This document shows, piece after piece, positions 12,872 to 24,834 of a DNA stretch of 64,000 bases. How positions within the stretch are numbered: the first letter of the stretch is position 1; every line of letters starts with the position of its first letter. The translations under genes and the position numbers were made by a program. Location: the NCBI GenBank assembly GCA_021234155.1, contig JAJEKV010000030.1, positions 13,442,381 through 13,506,380 on the forward strand, given 5' to 3'. This stretch comes from Isoetes taiwanensis (Eukaryota; Streptophyta; Lycopodiopsida; Isoetales; Isoetaceae). The notes beneath the pieces were generated by a model. It had not been told where the DNA came from. It was given only the letters and a program-made list of their open reading frames with translations, and did not search any database.

Positions 12872-13261
12872 CCCCAACTTTTCTAAAGAGGCCCTTAGAT
12901 ATTCTCAACATTCTCGTGATCCTCTCCAACTCTCCAAGGCCCCATTAGATTTCATTGATATTCTTTGATAATCCCTTAGATACTCTCAGATTCCTTGGTT
13001 TCCTTGGCATAGGGCACTCTTTTGAATGCTCTCAATGAACCGGTATCTAGCTCTAATCGATGTTGATAGTCTCTTAAGGTTTTCTTAGGTTCCATCAATT
13101 CTATTGGATTCCTCAAAATTCCTTAAGAGTCTACACTTATGAACACTCATCGAGATCTCTAAGTCTCCATAAATGTTCCTCAGATTCCCTCAAATTCTTA
13201 AAAAGTTTTCCTAATATTCCTTCATGGAGCCCTAGGGGTCAAGATGACGTCAAAGCATATT
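12872..13261. repeat. 390-bp direct repeat, left copy
   Basis: Starts CCCCAACTTTTCTAAAGAGG and ends GTCAAAGCATATT. It matches 14947-15337 nearly base for base, in the same orientation. It lacks LTR hallmarks (no TG...CA ends, no primer-binding site inside). The pair encloses a PPR pseudogene. Confidence 0.9.
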
Positions 13262-13429
13262 CTGTCCAAGCCCCAATCTCATGTACGATATTTTTCCAAC
13301 AGATTGTGGTATAAAAACTTCCTTTCACCAAGAACTTGTATCAACATAGTAGCCCCATATCCAGTTTTTCTTTGGCCCTTGGTCTAAAATAAAAATGCAA
13401 CCATTTATAGTGGGCCTGCCATTACAACC

Positions 13430-14500
13430 TAAATTAAGATGCACTGGCTCAACGAATCTCGTGCTTCCTTAAATGAACGACATTTAGCATACATGTCAAC
13501 CAACGAATTGCCAATAGTAAGATCGCTTTCAATCTCCTTTTTCTTAACTGACTTTGTGTACTTTTAGATCACGTATCAATATATTTTTAGGCGCCACAAG
13601 CTTTCAATCTAATAGCGACATCGGGATTGTGTCTTGAAATGCGGTTCCCAAAGCATTTAAAACTTCTTGATCTAAAGCGTGTTCGTAATAGCACGCAATC
13701 AATGCTTGTCAAGATCAAAGATCCTCGGTATCGGGTAAAATGTCAAAGACTTCACGTTGCCTCGATGGAGTGAGCCACATCTAGCATACATGGTAACCAA
13801 CGCCGCGTGCGAAGAAAAAATCTCGCTTGAAAGCTTTTGAACAATGATTTGTGTGTATCCTTAAGCCCTTACTATCAAGCCTAAAGCGCCACAAAGACGT
13901 CAAGAAATAAACAAAGGTGATAGGATTTGGAACCACCCTATCCAAGTAGCATCTTTTCAAAGCATTTCAAACGCATCATGGAAAGCTCATTTTCCGCGAT
14001 ATCCTGAAATTAAAAGCGGTCCAACCCACAACATCTCGAAATTGTAGCACTGCTAAAGACATCACATGCCTCACCAAGGGAGCCACATTGCATACATGTC
14101 AACCAAACAATTCCCCAGAAAATGATCCTTTAAAAGTCCTCTTCGTTGCAATTTCATTATGGATTTCACGACCCTTATCAAGCATCCCTTTTAAAATGCA
14201 AACAAAAGTCACATCATCAGGGGTTAGTCCCTCCCGTTGCATCTTTCGAAACACTTGAGTGCTTCACTTGATCCATGTTTGGTGTAGCTGAAATTATCGT
14301 AATCCAAGACCGCGTCGCCGTGATGAAAGCTTGTCAAATGTTTCCTTAGCCTCGGCTAGTAAACCACACTTGGCATACATATGAACTAAGGTTGTATTAA
14401 CAAATGCATCCCTTTCAAGTCCCACTTCTTGGATCATAATATGTACTTGCCTGCCTCCTTCCAGATCTTTTGCTTTAGCACAAGCTCTCAACGAAGCTAT
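13430..14500 (-). pseudogene. Fossil pentatricopeptide repeat (PPR) protein gene
   Basis: Reading the minus strand, at least four PPR signatures are spread over 1 kb in different frames: LVHMYAKCGLLAEAKETFDK (14.3-14.4 kb, preceded by GGRQVHIMI), a damaged LVDMYA...LGEA segment (about 14.07 kb), LVTMYARCGSLHRG (about 13.79 kb), and NSLVDMYAKCRSFKEARD (about 13.47 kb). These are typical of plant PLS-type PPR proteins that edit organelle RNA. Frameshifts and stops occur throughout, and no N-terminus or E/DYW end is recognisable. It lies between two 390-bp direct repeats, as if carried with them or trapped by a duplication. Confidence 0.85.
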
Positions 14501-14946
14501 AGGGTGTGATTGCTAGCATCCACAATGTCTTCTTGCATCTTATGGTAGACTCTAAGAGCATATCACGATTGTCCACAATCAATATATCCGTAAATCATCA
14601 TGGTCCACAATGCTTTCGATCTGATGAAACCAAGGAGTTGAAAGCTGGCGTGCATCGGACAAACCCCACTCTCCACAAAAGCAGGCACAATGTGATTGCC
14701 AGCACATCTGGGACCTTCCAAAAACTATTGCAAATTTTGCCATGCAGACGACTAAAATACTATAGGTTCCTTTTGTTTCCTGCACTTTGCAAAACAGAAA
14801 CAATGTTGAAAAGCAAAGGCTGCTCAGTCATGCTATTAATTAGGGCAATAACTTCCTTACCCCCATATTTTATTTTCCTCAGATTAATCTGTGTTTCCAA
14901 TGGTGGCTCACAGACAAAGGCCAAACCTGCATGATTTCCGCAGTGA

Positions 14947-15337
14947 CCCCAACTTTTCTAAAGAGGCCCTTAGATATTCTCAACATTCTCGTGATCCTCT
15001 CCAACTCTCCAAGGCCCCATTAGATTTCATTGATATTCTTTGATAATCCCTTAGATACTCTCAGATTCCTTGGTTTCCTTGGCATAGGGCCACTCTTTTG
15101 AATGCTCTCAATGAACCGGTATCTAGCTCTAATCGATGTTGATAGTCTCCTAAGGTTTTCTTAAGTTCCATCAATTCTATTGCATTCCTCAAAATTCCTT
15201 AAGAATCTACACTTATGAACACTCCTCGAGATCTCTAAGTCTCCATAAATGTTCCTCAGATTCCCTCAAATTCTTAAAAAGTTTTCCTAATATTCCTTCA
15301 TGGAGCCCTAGGGGTCAAGATGACGTCAAAGCATATT
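14947..15337. repeat. 390-bp direct repeat, right copy
   Basis: Near-identical to 12872-13261 with a one-base insertion and a few substitutions. The left edge (CCCC) and right edge (GCATATT) are sharp. It is followed directly by a TTACG-rich simple repeat. Confidence 0.9.
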
Positions 15338-15536
15338 ACGTTCGTTCTAATGCGTTACGTTCTCTTACGTTCTCTTACGTTTCTCTTACGCTCGCTATGC
15401 TACGCTCTATTACGTTACGTTACGTTACGTTACGTTACGTTGCGTTATGTTTTCTTATGTTACGCTTTCTGCTCGTTACGTTCTATTACGTTTCGCTTGG
15501 GTTCACGTTTACGTTACGTTACGTTACGTTCTATGA
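15338..15536. repeat. TTACG-type pentanucleotide array
   Basis: Repeats of ACGTT/TTACG with variants such as TTACGTTCTC; the densest run is around 15411-15440 and again near 15510-15530. Not the plant telomere unit. Confidence 0.85.
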
Positions 15537-15559
15537 GATTGTTGCCCCTTGAAGTGGCA

Positions 15560-18500
15560 ACATGAAGAAGAGATGAAGATATGAAGAAAATTCTAAGTAT
15601 TGGAGGAGCTATTAAGGAAAAGTATCAGGCTGAAAGAGAATCTAGGCCAGGTGAGTACCCCTGCCAAATCCTCTAGCCAAAACTAGCCATCCTTGATTTT
15701 TCCCAAATTTTTTGAGCCTATCTCCTATTTTTTCTTGAATTTCCCCTATCGCTAGCCAAATATGCTTCTAAAGATGCCTAAAAATCCAAAAATGCCAAAA
15801 AATCTATATCTTTGCCACTTGGGCCAAAATCATGCCACCTCATCAAAAATATCAAGGGGCATTTGAAATCTCGAAATTTCACTTAGGCAAAAAGCCATGT
15901 TTGACTTTGCCACATCATCCTTCACTATGCCAAGTCATCATTTCATCATGTCACCATCTATTGCCCAGTCACCATTGATTCACCTTTTTAGCCAAAAAAT
16001 CAAGGTGCCATTTTCCAAAATTTGACCACATCATCTTGTAGCCCCAATGAAAATATGCCACCTAGCACAAAAAATTTCCAAAAAAGACCCTATATAGACC
16101 TTTAAATTCCACTTCTTGGGAATCGTGCCCTAAAAAAAAAAAATAAAAAAATATATAAAAAATTGTCCTATTCTACCCACCCCCCCCCTAGATTCCTTTC
16201 GAGCCAATCACCCCCCTCCATTGGCTCACCCAGGGCGGTGGAGGTACCGAATCCCACGGGTAAGACACGTCAATTTACAAGTTTGCGTGGATCGGGCTAT
16301 ATATCCCCGGGCTGACTTTTTTCGATTTCGGCCGTGGGATATATCCATTGAAGAAAATTCGCCAAGATCCATTAGGGTTCTATGATTCTCCGACTTCGGC
16401 GCAATTTGAGTGATGCGAGCGGCGGTTCGCTGATCATAACCCACTTTGGGACCAATCGAATCATGAAGAAGATGCGAATTAATAGAGATCATGCCAAGAA
16501 CGAATATTGCCTATTTTGGGAAAAAAGAGTTCGTAGCCATATACTGAGACAAATCGGAGCTCTAATTACCGACACGGAGTCTATAAAGACGATCCGAGCC
16601 GTATTCCACCGGAGGAGAGGAGATTTTTGATTAGAAACCCGCCCTTGTTCTTGAAAGCCAAGATTCTTGAAGTTACGATACAAATTCTATTTCGTAGTGA
16701 TCGAATGGATTACCCCGACAGCAGTATTATGTTCCTAAGATAATCCGAGAAAAGTTTTCTTGAGCAATTCATGGTGTTTCCCCTTTCTTCAATCGATTTC
16801 TCGAGTTTTTTAATCAAAAATTAGGGTTTTCCCATTTTTTCACGTGCCGGATCCATTTCTCGCTAACTTTGCCACCGAATTCCCCATCAATCTTTATCAA
16901 CAAATGAGTTGAAATCAATTCAAGTTATCTGATATTATCTAGATTTAGCTAAATTGATAGCTATCCTGCCAGAATTTGTTCAAAAAATTCATCTGCATTC
17001 AAAGGAAGTCTGTCTGCATCCCCAAGTTTTTTCTTCAATCATTTTCACTACTTTGTTGCAGAAAACATCCCAGTTATACACCCGCATTCACATATCACCT
17101 CATTTCCTCACATTTGCACCTCTTTTCTCATCTTTTCACATCCCCTCACCACATCTTTGGCTCTTTGCACCCTAAACACAGAATTTGGCAAGTATCTTTT
17201 AGGAAATCCCACAATTTAGAGATTTGTGCATCACAGTTTTTGCAAGGATTCTGTGAAAGGCAACATCTTGATACACTCCAGATTTGCTAAGGTCCTCTTG
17301 TTATATGACGCGCCATCCAAACATTAAGATGTGATACTTTCCTTTTTACTTTTTCTTATCACGTGTCTTGTGTCAAATAGATGTAAATTGTCCTCCATCA
17401 ATTGCAAAAGTTTCAAGAGCTAGGATTTCTCTTTCCCTCTTTGGTCCAACTATATTGGCTGCACAAATCCACCTCATATGTGAATGTGATACCTCTTATA
17501 GTGGTATCACATGAGGTGGCATGTAGTCTTCCTAAATTTACTAAAATTTCTATGGTGGGAATTCTTTCTTACTTTGATCACCGCTCAATACCAATGCCTC
17601 GAAGATGAAATAAAAGACTAGAATCAATATCAATGCCTCAATTAAAAAAGAGTCCCCTTTTACTCGTGTGCAATTTTTATAAATGGCAAATATTGTTCTT
17701 ATTCATTGTTTAGTACAATAGATAAGAAATTCAGGTATGCATGGAAAGATGTGAATAGTTGGTTTCTATCAATAAACAGAAAGTCCCTCTTTTTCACTAT
17801 TGCATCCCCTTGTGGTGTTTTGGGGGGGAGGAGCAAGTTTCCACTAGGATATTTCTTTTGCAATTTCTATTTGATCCTGAAATGGCCGAAGCTCCTTCAA
17901 TGTGCATCGGAGTGGAATGAAACTGTTAGTTTTGATTCGACATACATGATGTTCTATTTCAAACAAGAATTTCTCTAGCCAGATGATGAAGGGAGATAAA
18001 TTCTTCCAATTGTTTTTGAATTGGAAATCGATTATGTAAAGGAATTCTGCTTTCATATATGATAGTGACTTGGAACGCTTCTAGATATAAAGAATTTGGC
18101 TATGGCTCTAATAGCCAATAATAACTTGTAGTAGAATAGGCCATGGAGATCAGAGAAGTTTGTAAATTTCAAGTCTCGATATCGTTTTTACTACCCACCG
18201 TTTTTGATAATTTTATCAAATGTCCATTCCAACCAAAATTTGTTCTAGATGGATGTTTTGACTTCCATAGGTTAGCTTCCATCTGCAAAAACCATGAGTG
18301 CATTAGAAGAATTGTGTAGATGTCTATTTTGATGACATGAGAAAATTAAGTCCTACTAGTTTCACATTCTAGGACAACATAACCCCTACTCTATCCATTA
18401 AACAAACCGGATTATAAACTGATGCTATTGGGCAGGTGTAACAAACCTATGGGGATTGATTCGAAAGATCTTATTGATGTGCCTATCGCATTTCCTGACA

Positions 18501-18942
18501 CCACCATAAGAGGGTGGGATGGATCTCCCATAAACATCTGGATGTTTTGGCCCACTAGTTAGGCTCGGGGCTTAAGGAATGTTACATAGCTAAGAAAGGT
18601 TACATATGGTATCGAACATATCTCAAATTCGAGTCTCCATGTAAATCTGTCGTAGAGGGGAAGTACAGTGTTGATTATGCAATGGAGAAAGCGTGATGCT
18701 TGAGGATGAGCATAGTTCTAGTGGGAGAGATTGTACCAGGCCCATGGGAATTGATTCAAGAGATCTAAGTGGTGTATTATAAGGCGTTTCCTGACACAAC
18801 ATAAAAGGGCTTTTTCAATGATCCCCTTTATGGTTACGTCGTGCAGGGCTCAGCCCCATTGTCCAATGGTATGTGCTCGAGCAGTGGATCTCCTATAAAC
18901 ATCTGGATGTTTTGACCAGTTAGTTACACTAAGGTGGTTAAG
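15560..18942. other. AT-rich region without a supported gene
   Basis: A C8-9 and A-rich tract lies near 16130-16190. At 17469-17519 there is an imperfect hairpin with arms CCACCTCAT...GTGATACC and GGTATCACATGAGGTGG. At 18439-18560 and 18734-18930 a passage is repeated imperfectly (GGGAATTGATTCAAGAGATCT-like, then ACATCTGGATGTTTTG). The open frame at 16382-16630 is not recognisable. Some of this may be old LTR-retrotransposon sequence, but no coding domain supports that. Confidence 0.45.
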
Positions 18943-19217
18943 AATGTTACAACAGGGTTGTGAAATTCTTATCGATCGTATAAAAAAGGCATGATATTTT
19001 CAACAGTGTAGTGATGGATTAGGCAATCCTTAGTGTAGTGAACAGATCAGACAATGTTTTTATGGGAAGAGCATGAAGGAATGTTACAACAGGGTTGTGG
19101 AAATTCTTATCGATCATATAGGAAAGGCATGATGTTTTCAACAGTGTAGTGATGCATTAGGCAATCCTTAGCGTAGTGAACAGATCAGACAATATTTTTA
19201 TGGGAAGAGCATGGAGG
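18943..19217. repeat. 137-bp tandem duplication
   Basis: Two copies, 18943-19079 and 19080-19217, each beginning AATGTTACAACAGGGTTGTG and ending near GGGAAGAGCATG. They differ by about a dozen substitutions and small indels. Confidence 0.85.
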
Positions 19218-19452
19218 AACTATTCTAAAGTTGTATATTCTTACACCTATTTGATTTGGTAACATCACAAGCTATGGCGGGGAAAAAGGACACGTCAGCA
19301 ATGTGCGCCATTTTTCTTGATTGCTTTGTCTTATCTGATTCAAACACAATTCTTGATCTGCTGTGCTAATTCAAGCTGTTTTTTAGTTAATTTGTGGAAT
19401 CCAGTTTGCCAGCCTTGTAGGGGCTTGCAATTCCCATGATTCCCCTCATCAA

Positions 19453-19755
19453 ATGCTACAAATGGATACCATTGTCTTCACAATTATCAAGCATAATTCT
19501 AGATTGACCTGCGGATATTTGAAAGGCTTTCCCTCTTATTTATGGAACTCTCTAATCTCTGAGCAGCATTTCCCAGAAGAATTATTTGCCCCTGAATCAT
19601 TTGTTCCGAGTTCGGTTGAATTTGAAGTGGAGATTGTAGAATCTTGGCTCCAGGAATTCATTGGAAAGAAAGAAGCCTCAGCTTCGGGCATTTTTCATGT
19701 ACATTGTGATTGGACTGCATCCAAGATTGTGGTAAAAGTCTACTCCGAACAATGA
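19453..19755 (+). CDS. Small ORF in the LINE A leader, unknown function
   Basis: A 100-codon frame between the 5' end of LINE A (19274) and ORF1 (19925). The product is acidic, without recognised domain, and includes the stretch FEVEIVESWLQEFIGKKEAS. Its position is like ORF0 of some LINEs, but I cannot show it is translated. It could also be a chance frame or a captured fragment. Confidence 0.35.
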   Translation: MLQMDTIVFTIIKHNSRLTCGYLKGFPSYLWNSLISEQHFPEELFAPESFVPSSVEFEVEIVESWLQEFIGKKEASASGIFHVHCDWTASKIVVKVYSEQ

Positions 19756-19924
19756 TTCATGCTTTGGCATCTGGTTTCTTTCAATTTAGTACTGAGTGTG
19801 GCTTTTCGGCTTCTCAAATTTAGATAGGCTCTTCCCCTGTATTTTCCCTTGCCCTTTGTTTTTCCCTCCTGCAAATTCGCACATGTTCCTTCTGCTTTTG
19901 TAGTTTTCACCTGGTTCTTTCTGC

Positions 19925-22335
19925 ATGGCTCTTAAAGGCAAAAATTACCCTAAGTTTCTCTCCATTCTTCACGCCTTTGCTGAATTTGCGCCCTCTGATC
20001 GACCCGAGCTTCTCAAACAGTTAAGATCTTTTCATGAAAATCCTAAAAACTTCATTTTCTTTGGTGATTTTGCTAACTCATGCATTGGGCAGTCTTCAAT
20101 GGATCCCTTATCTTTTAAAGTTCCATGCTGGGATAATTTATCTAAGGATCCAGACTACAGAGGCCAACTGCCAAGCATTGACCCCGTTCTCCAAATTCCT
20201 ATTGCTTATGGGGAGAAAAGATCGGATCAACAAATGTCTTCGGATGCTTCTATGGACAAGATTCTGGGACAAATCCGCCCTTTCAAGGCCCCGTTCAGTG
20301 CTAAAAAGACGTCTATCTTCAATGGTATCTCCTTAGATCTCCCCTTTGTTCATGCAAAATTAAATTCATTCCATGACTCTGCAGCAATTGTTAAAACAAA
20401 TAAGCATGGAATTAAATTAGACAAGCTTTGGGCTTTTTGCTTGAACCTGCAGAAAGGAATGCTGATCAATGTTGTCTATTGGCTTCACTCTCCATATATT
20501 ATGATTGAATGTGGCAGTAAAAGGTCTGCCAATTTTCTTCTAAATCACGGTCCTATGGCTTTCGAATCTTTGTGTTGCTTCTACCACTCTTCATGGCTTA
20601 AACCCTATTTACTGGAATGAAGATTGTCTAAAATTACTATTTGACTCAATTGGTTTTTACATCTGCACGGGATTCTCCCCTTATAGACCACCTCATTCCA
20701 TTGTCCAGCTTGATATTTCCAAAGATATTCCCCTTCACATTCCTTTTCAAGATGTCTTTGGAAAAGAAGCCTCTCTAGCTTTGAGATGGTGCCACCTCAG
20801 TGCCAAAAATTGTAAAGTCAGACACTATTGGTATGAATCCTGCAAGGAATTCTCAGCCACTCCTGAGCAGAATTTGAGTGTTCCTGTTAAGTTATCTGAT
20901 AACTGTGAAGTCAATGAGCAGGTCAAGCAAAAAGTCAATCTCAGTCAGGAGGTCAACAGCCAGCAGATAATGCAAAATTCGAAAGGATTAATCATTGATC
21001 ATCAAGATATTGAAGGGAACCTTGGTGATCTATGCATTATCTCTAAAGACAACAATTTTCAGTGGACTAAAGTAAATGGCAGCTACAAAAGAATTCAAAG
21101 GAAAAAGTAGTTAAGAGAAGCAGAACTCAAGATTGGGAAAGCATCTAATGGAAAGACCAGAGGTGACTTTGTGAAGACTCTTAAGAATGATAAATCTCAG
21201 CAAGTCAATGTGTTACAAAATCATGAAATTTCTGCCAAAGTCATTGAAAAGGATAACAATTTGGCAAAGGTCAACAATCTTCATGACACATTGAATAAAA
21301 TTATTATGGATGCTAAGAATTCTGCCAAGAATAAGGAGAATGTTGATATTCTCAACTCTTATATGATTAAGAATGGTCCATTAAACAAGAAAAATAAACA
21401 TGGTAAATTCCTGAAACAAGTTAGGTTGGAAAAAGAACAGCCTATGATCGATCCCAAAGATACCTTGGTGGAAGTTGTCCCTGCTCCTATTCCTGATAAA
21501 TCAATGGAGAACAATCAAGCTATTCTCTCAAAAAATGTTGCTGAATCAAGTTCTGCTCATGGAGAAGAATCTCAGATGGCTACCAATCACTTAATTGGTA
21601 ATTCTAACCAATTCCAGGCATTAGCTAACCTTAACTCTGAACTTGATTTGGAAGTTTTGTTGAGCAAACCATGTGAAGGTAAATTGAACCTCTCTCAATC
21701 CCCTATTATCGATCTCTCACCAGCCCCTCCTCCCCCCAACACCATCAAATATTGCATTTGATATTGCTCAGCAGCTGACATCTTTGCAAGAGGGTCTCAG
21801 TGCACAAGCCCAACAATTCTGCCAGTATAATCTCATGGATGAAGAAATTGTACAAGATACTCCAGAAAGGGATGTAGCTGGTCCAAATTATGATCATGAT
21901 TGGGTGGCTAGTGAGAAGAACAAGACAGCTGATTCCAGTCAAGAAAATGTTGTTGCCTTGCAGGAAGACCTAACTCAGCCTGAGGATAATGGCAATCCAG
22001 GTCATGTTTCTTCTCTTTCTCCCTCTTTTGTGCATAAACTTTTAATTCTTCCTGACGCTCCTAAAAATAGAATGTTTGAATTCATTCCTGGAGGGACTTC
22101 AGATATTAGTGAAGATGAAAATGAAAATGAAAATGATAAAGAAAACTGGGAAGGGGATAAATTTCTTATTGACTGCTCTAATGTTGGGTTAACTGCCAAA
22201 CCTAAAGCCTCTCGAGCCAATGCCTTGTCTAGGTATAAGAAAGATAACTCAACTCTTGTTGACCTCACTAATACTCCAGCTGCTAATACTAGAAGTAAGT
22301 ATAGAAAAGGAAAAAAGAAAAAGAAACATACTTGA
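19925..22335 (+). pseudogene. LINE A ORF1 (gag-like, nucleic-acid-binding), broken
   Basis: Starts MALKGKNYPKFLSILHAF at 19925. The N-terminal ~230 residues resemble the DUF4283-type RNA-binding region of plant LINE ORF1 proteins. A frameshift near 20570 leads to a segment with YWNEDCLKLLFDSIG and then WCHLSAKNC...HYWYESC, which looks like a degenerate zinc knuckle (about 20788-20845). An in-frame TAG lies at 21108-21110, and a frameshift in the C run at about 21731-21737 moves to the last frame (21784-22335). The C-terminal half is polar and low-complexity with acidic and Lys-rich ends. ORF2 begins 57 nt after the end. Confidence 0.8.
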
Positions 22336-22391
22336 CTTTATGTTTTGCTTTTCTTTTTCCTTTCTCCCTGATTTTCTCAGCTCAAAGTATA

Positions 22392-23427
22392 ATGAGGATT
22401 TTATCTTGGAATGTTAGAGGAATTAAAGGTCCTATTAAAAGGAGAAGAACTATTTCTCAAATCAGAAATTATAATGTTGATGTGATCTTGCTACAAGAGC
22501 TTAAACTTCCAAAATTTGAAACTTCTAATCTTGGTGACTGGATTTATCCTGGATCTCACTCTAATTGGATTGAGGCCACTGGTAGAAGTGGTGGCATCAT
22601 CATGATATGGAATAACCTTGAGCGTCTTAGCTTCTTCAATTCTCCTTCCAAAATGTGGCAAGCTGTTACCTTCAAATATCAAAACTCTGTTTTTGGTGTC
22701 ATTAACATTTATGCCCCTACTTGCCCTAAGGATAGGGAGATGCTTTGGCCTGAAATTAGCTCTTGGTTGCAAAATAATCCTATCTCGGATTGGATTGTTG
22801 GTGGTGATTTCAACAATACCCCTTCATGGAATATGAAATTAGGGAATAATATCAATATGTCTGCCAGTGAGAGATGTAATTGGGATAACTTTATCTTTGA
22901 TTCTTCCCTTGTGCATGTCCCTTCTTCTACAGCCTCCTTTACTTGGTCTAATAAGCAAAAAGGGGACAAAAGGGTCTATTGTGCCCTTGATAGATTTTAT
23001 ATCTGCAGTCCTAACTCCTCTCTTTGGGATAATTGTTTTGTTACAAGTGATGAAGGGAACATTATTTCTGATCACCAACCACAATTTCTATGCACTAGGC
23101 ATTTGACACAAATTCCAAGAGATGGAAATATTCCCTACAAATTCAATTGTGCTCTTTTTGAAAATGAGTCATTTGTGAATGATTTCAAGGCATTCTATCA
23201 GCAACTTCAACCTAATTGCAGTCAGCAATCTATGAAAACCTTTTATTGTAAGATCAAGGAGGCTAAAAGCTGGATTAAAGAATGGTCAAAGAGGAAGCAT
23301 CTTGCCAAATTGAAAGAGAAGGAGGAATTGTTGACTCACATGAGAAGCATAAGATCCCTCCTGCAGGGAGATCCCTACAATCTTAACCTGCAAGTTGGTG
23401 AAGAATTGGTTGAAAATTATCTTAAAA
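22392..23427 (+). pseudogene. LINE A ORF2, endonuclease part (5' half)
   Basis: ATG at 22392 begins MRILSWNVRGIKGP, the standard start of plant L1 ORF2. An in-frame upstream ATG at 22332 overlaps the end of ORF1 and is less likely. Endonuclease motifs follow: Asn in WNVRG, Glu in LLQELKL, VINIYAPT, VGGDFNNTPS and the terminal SDHQP. The role is nicking target DNA for target-primed reverse transcription. The frame is open to 23427, where LINE B entered within a Tyr-Leu-Lys codon run; it resumes in the matching phase at 29457. The frame that continues past 23427 belongs to LINE B. Confidence 0.92.
23413..23427 (+). repeat. Target-site duplication of LINE B, 5' copy
   Basis: AAAATTATCTTAAAA, identical to 29442-29456 directly after the LINE B poly(A). 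The A residues at the start of the 3' copy merge with the tail, so the certain part is TTATCTTAAAA. Confidence 0.93.
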
Positions 23428-24830
23428 CTGGGGATCTCCCTCTTCATATTGGAGGTAAAGTAAATGAAAAGTCATCCAATGGGGATGTTACTCAGGAGAA
23501 CAGCATCAAGGATTTGGAAACATTTCAGAAGTTGCCAGAAAACGATAATTTCAAATGGACAAAAGTGAATGGCGCTTCTGAGGAGGATTGAAAAGCAGCG
23601 ACAAGGGAACAACTCAAATCCAAAGAAAAAAGTCTTGAAGACAACTCCTTCTCATACAAGAGAAGTAATGGAATTACAATTGGGGAACCAAAACTTCGGG
23701 TCAAGGGGTCATGCACAGAAAAAAGCTAAACAGTGCCACTCATGACCTATGTTTGACATTGACCAACATCATCAAGGATGCCAAAAGTCTAGAGAAGGGT
23801 CAATGTTCCCTCAGGTCTAATGGACTTCCCCATCAAAAACATAAGCAAAGATGGGTCATTAACTATGAAATCTCAAGGCAAAGTTAAGCAAAAGATGAAT
23901 CCTACTTCAAGGATTTCACGGACTTCTTCCACTCATTCACAAGTCTCCGCTCCTTCCAAAAGTACCTTCTAATGTGCCTACTAATGGTTTGGGTATGGAC
24001 TTGACTAAACCCTCGCTCAAACCAATGATGTGATCTACATGGATGATCACATAACATCAAGAAAATCAACAACATCAAGTTAAGCGGTTCAATGAAAACC
24101 GATCAAAATGATCCGCATATTTGATCAAAAAACCTTTTTTCATTATCGACCTAAACAATAATCTAGATGTAGATATAGATAAGAGCGAGAATGCTTGTTC
24201 TCAATAGCCATTCCACCTTCACATCCTTCTCAAACCGCCATAGCATATGACTCTATTTCACTCACCCTCCCATTCGACCCCTCTCCCATCATTAATTGAT
24301 CCGGACTCACCAATTGTGGAAGAGCCTTTCCAGTCCTCCAAGAATATCTAGTAAGGTGGCTGATCAGCTAGCTTCCTTGCAAATGCAAATGGTTCAGGAC
24401 ACAACGGATCAAGGTCTCTCTAAAGATCTTGAGCTTAATGAGATAGCTTCTTCCCCTTCTTTGTTCCCAGACTCCGGAGAGGATAAACAAAAGCAAATGG
24501 AGCTTCAAGAAAATTCAAGGCAAGTACTAGATTCTATTTTATTAAAAATACTCTTGATAATAACTCTATGTTTCACTTTTATCCCGGTGGTTGCTTTCGA
24601 CTATAGTGATTGTGAAGATTATGTAAAGGATAAAGAAAACTGAGTAAGGAGGACTATCTTATTGATAGCACAAGTTAGGCCAGATGTTGATCTTCCTAGT
24701 AAGAAACATGCTAAAAAAGCCAAGAATAACATAGGGAAGGCCCTAATGAACAAGACTCCTGCTCAAAAATACTAGGAGTAAAAAGAAATCTAAAATATCC
24801 AATCTGATTTCCGACACCCTTTCTCTTTTT
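23428..24830 (+). pseudogene. LINE B ORF1 remnant
   Basis: The C-terminal part of an ORF1 like that of LINE A, in pieces: a frame continuous with the interrupted LINE A ORF2 up to 23591, then mostly closed frames, then an open piece at about 24296-24643 with a polar, acidic composition (SLFPDSGEDKQKQMELQENS). No zinc knuckle remains because of the 5' truncation. Confidence 0.65.
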
Positions 24831-24834
24831 GGAT

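Noticed and set aside
12872-15337. A small LTR retrotransposon with 390-bp LTRs
   Set aside because: The repeats lack TG...CA ends, no primer-binding site or polypurine tract lies inside, and the interior is a minus-strand PPR fossil.
15320-15565. Plus-strand 81-codon ORF
   Set aside because: It is translated TTACG simple repeat (repeating Leu-Arg-Tyr-Val) and not a gene.
16226-16683. Possible organelle-derived (mitochondrial or plastid) insertion
   Set aside because: The composition and phrases looked organelle-like, but no organelle gene could be identified in either strand.
22332-23591. A 419-codon protein as one gene
   Set aside because: It is a chimera: up to 23427 it is LINE A endonuclease, and after that it runs into LINE B ORF1 sequence. 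The true ORF2 start is more likely 22392.
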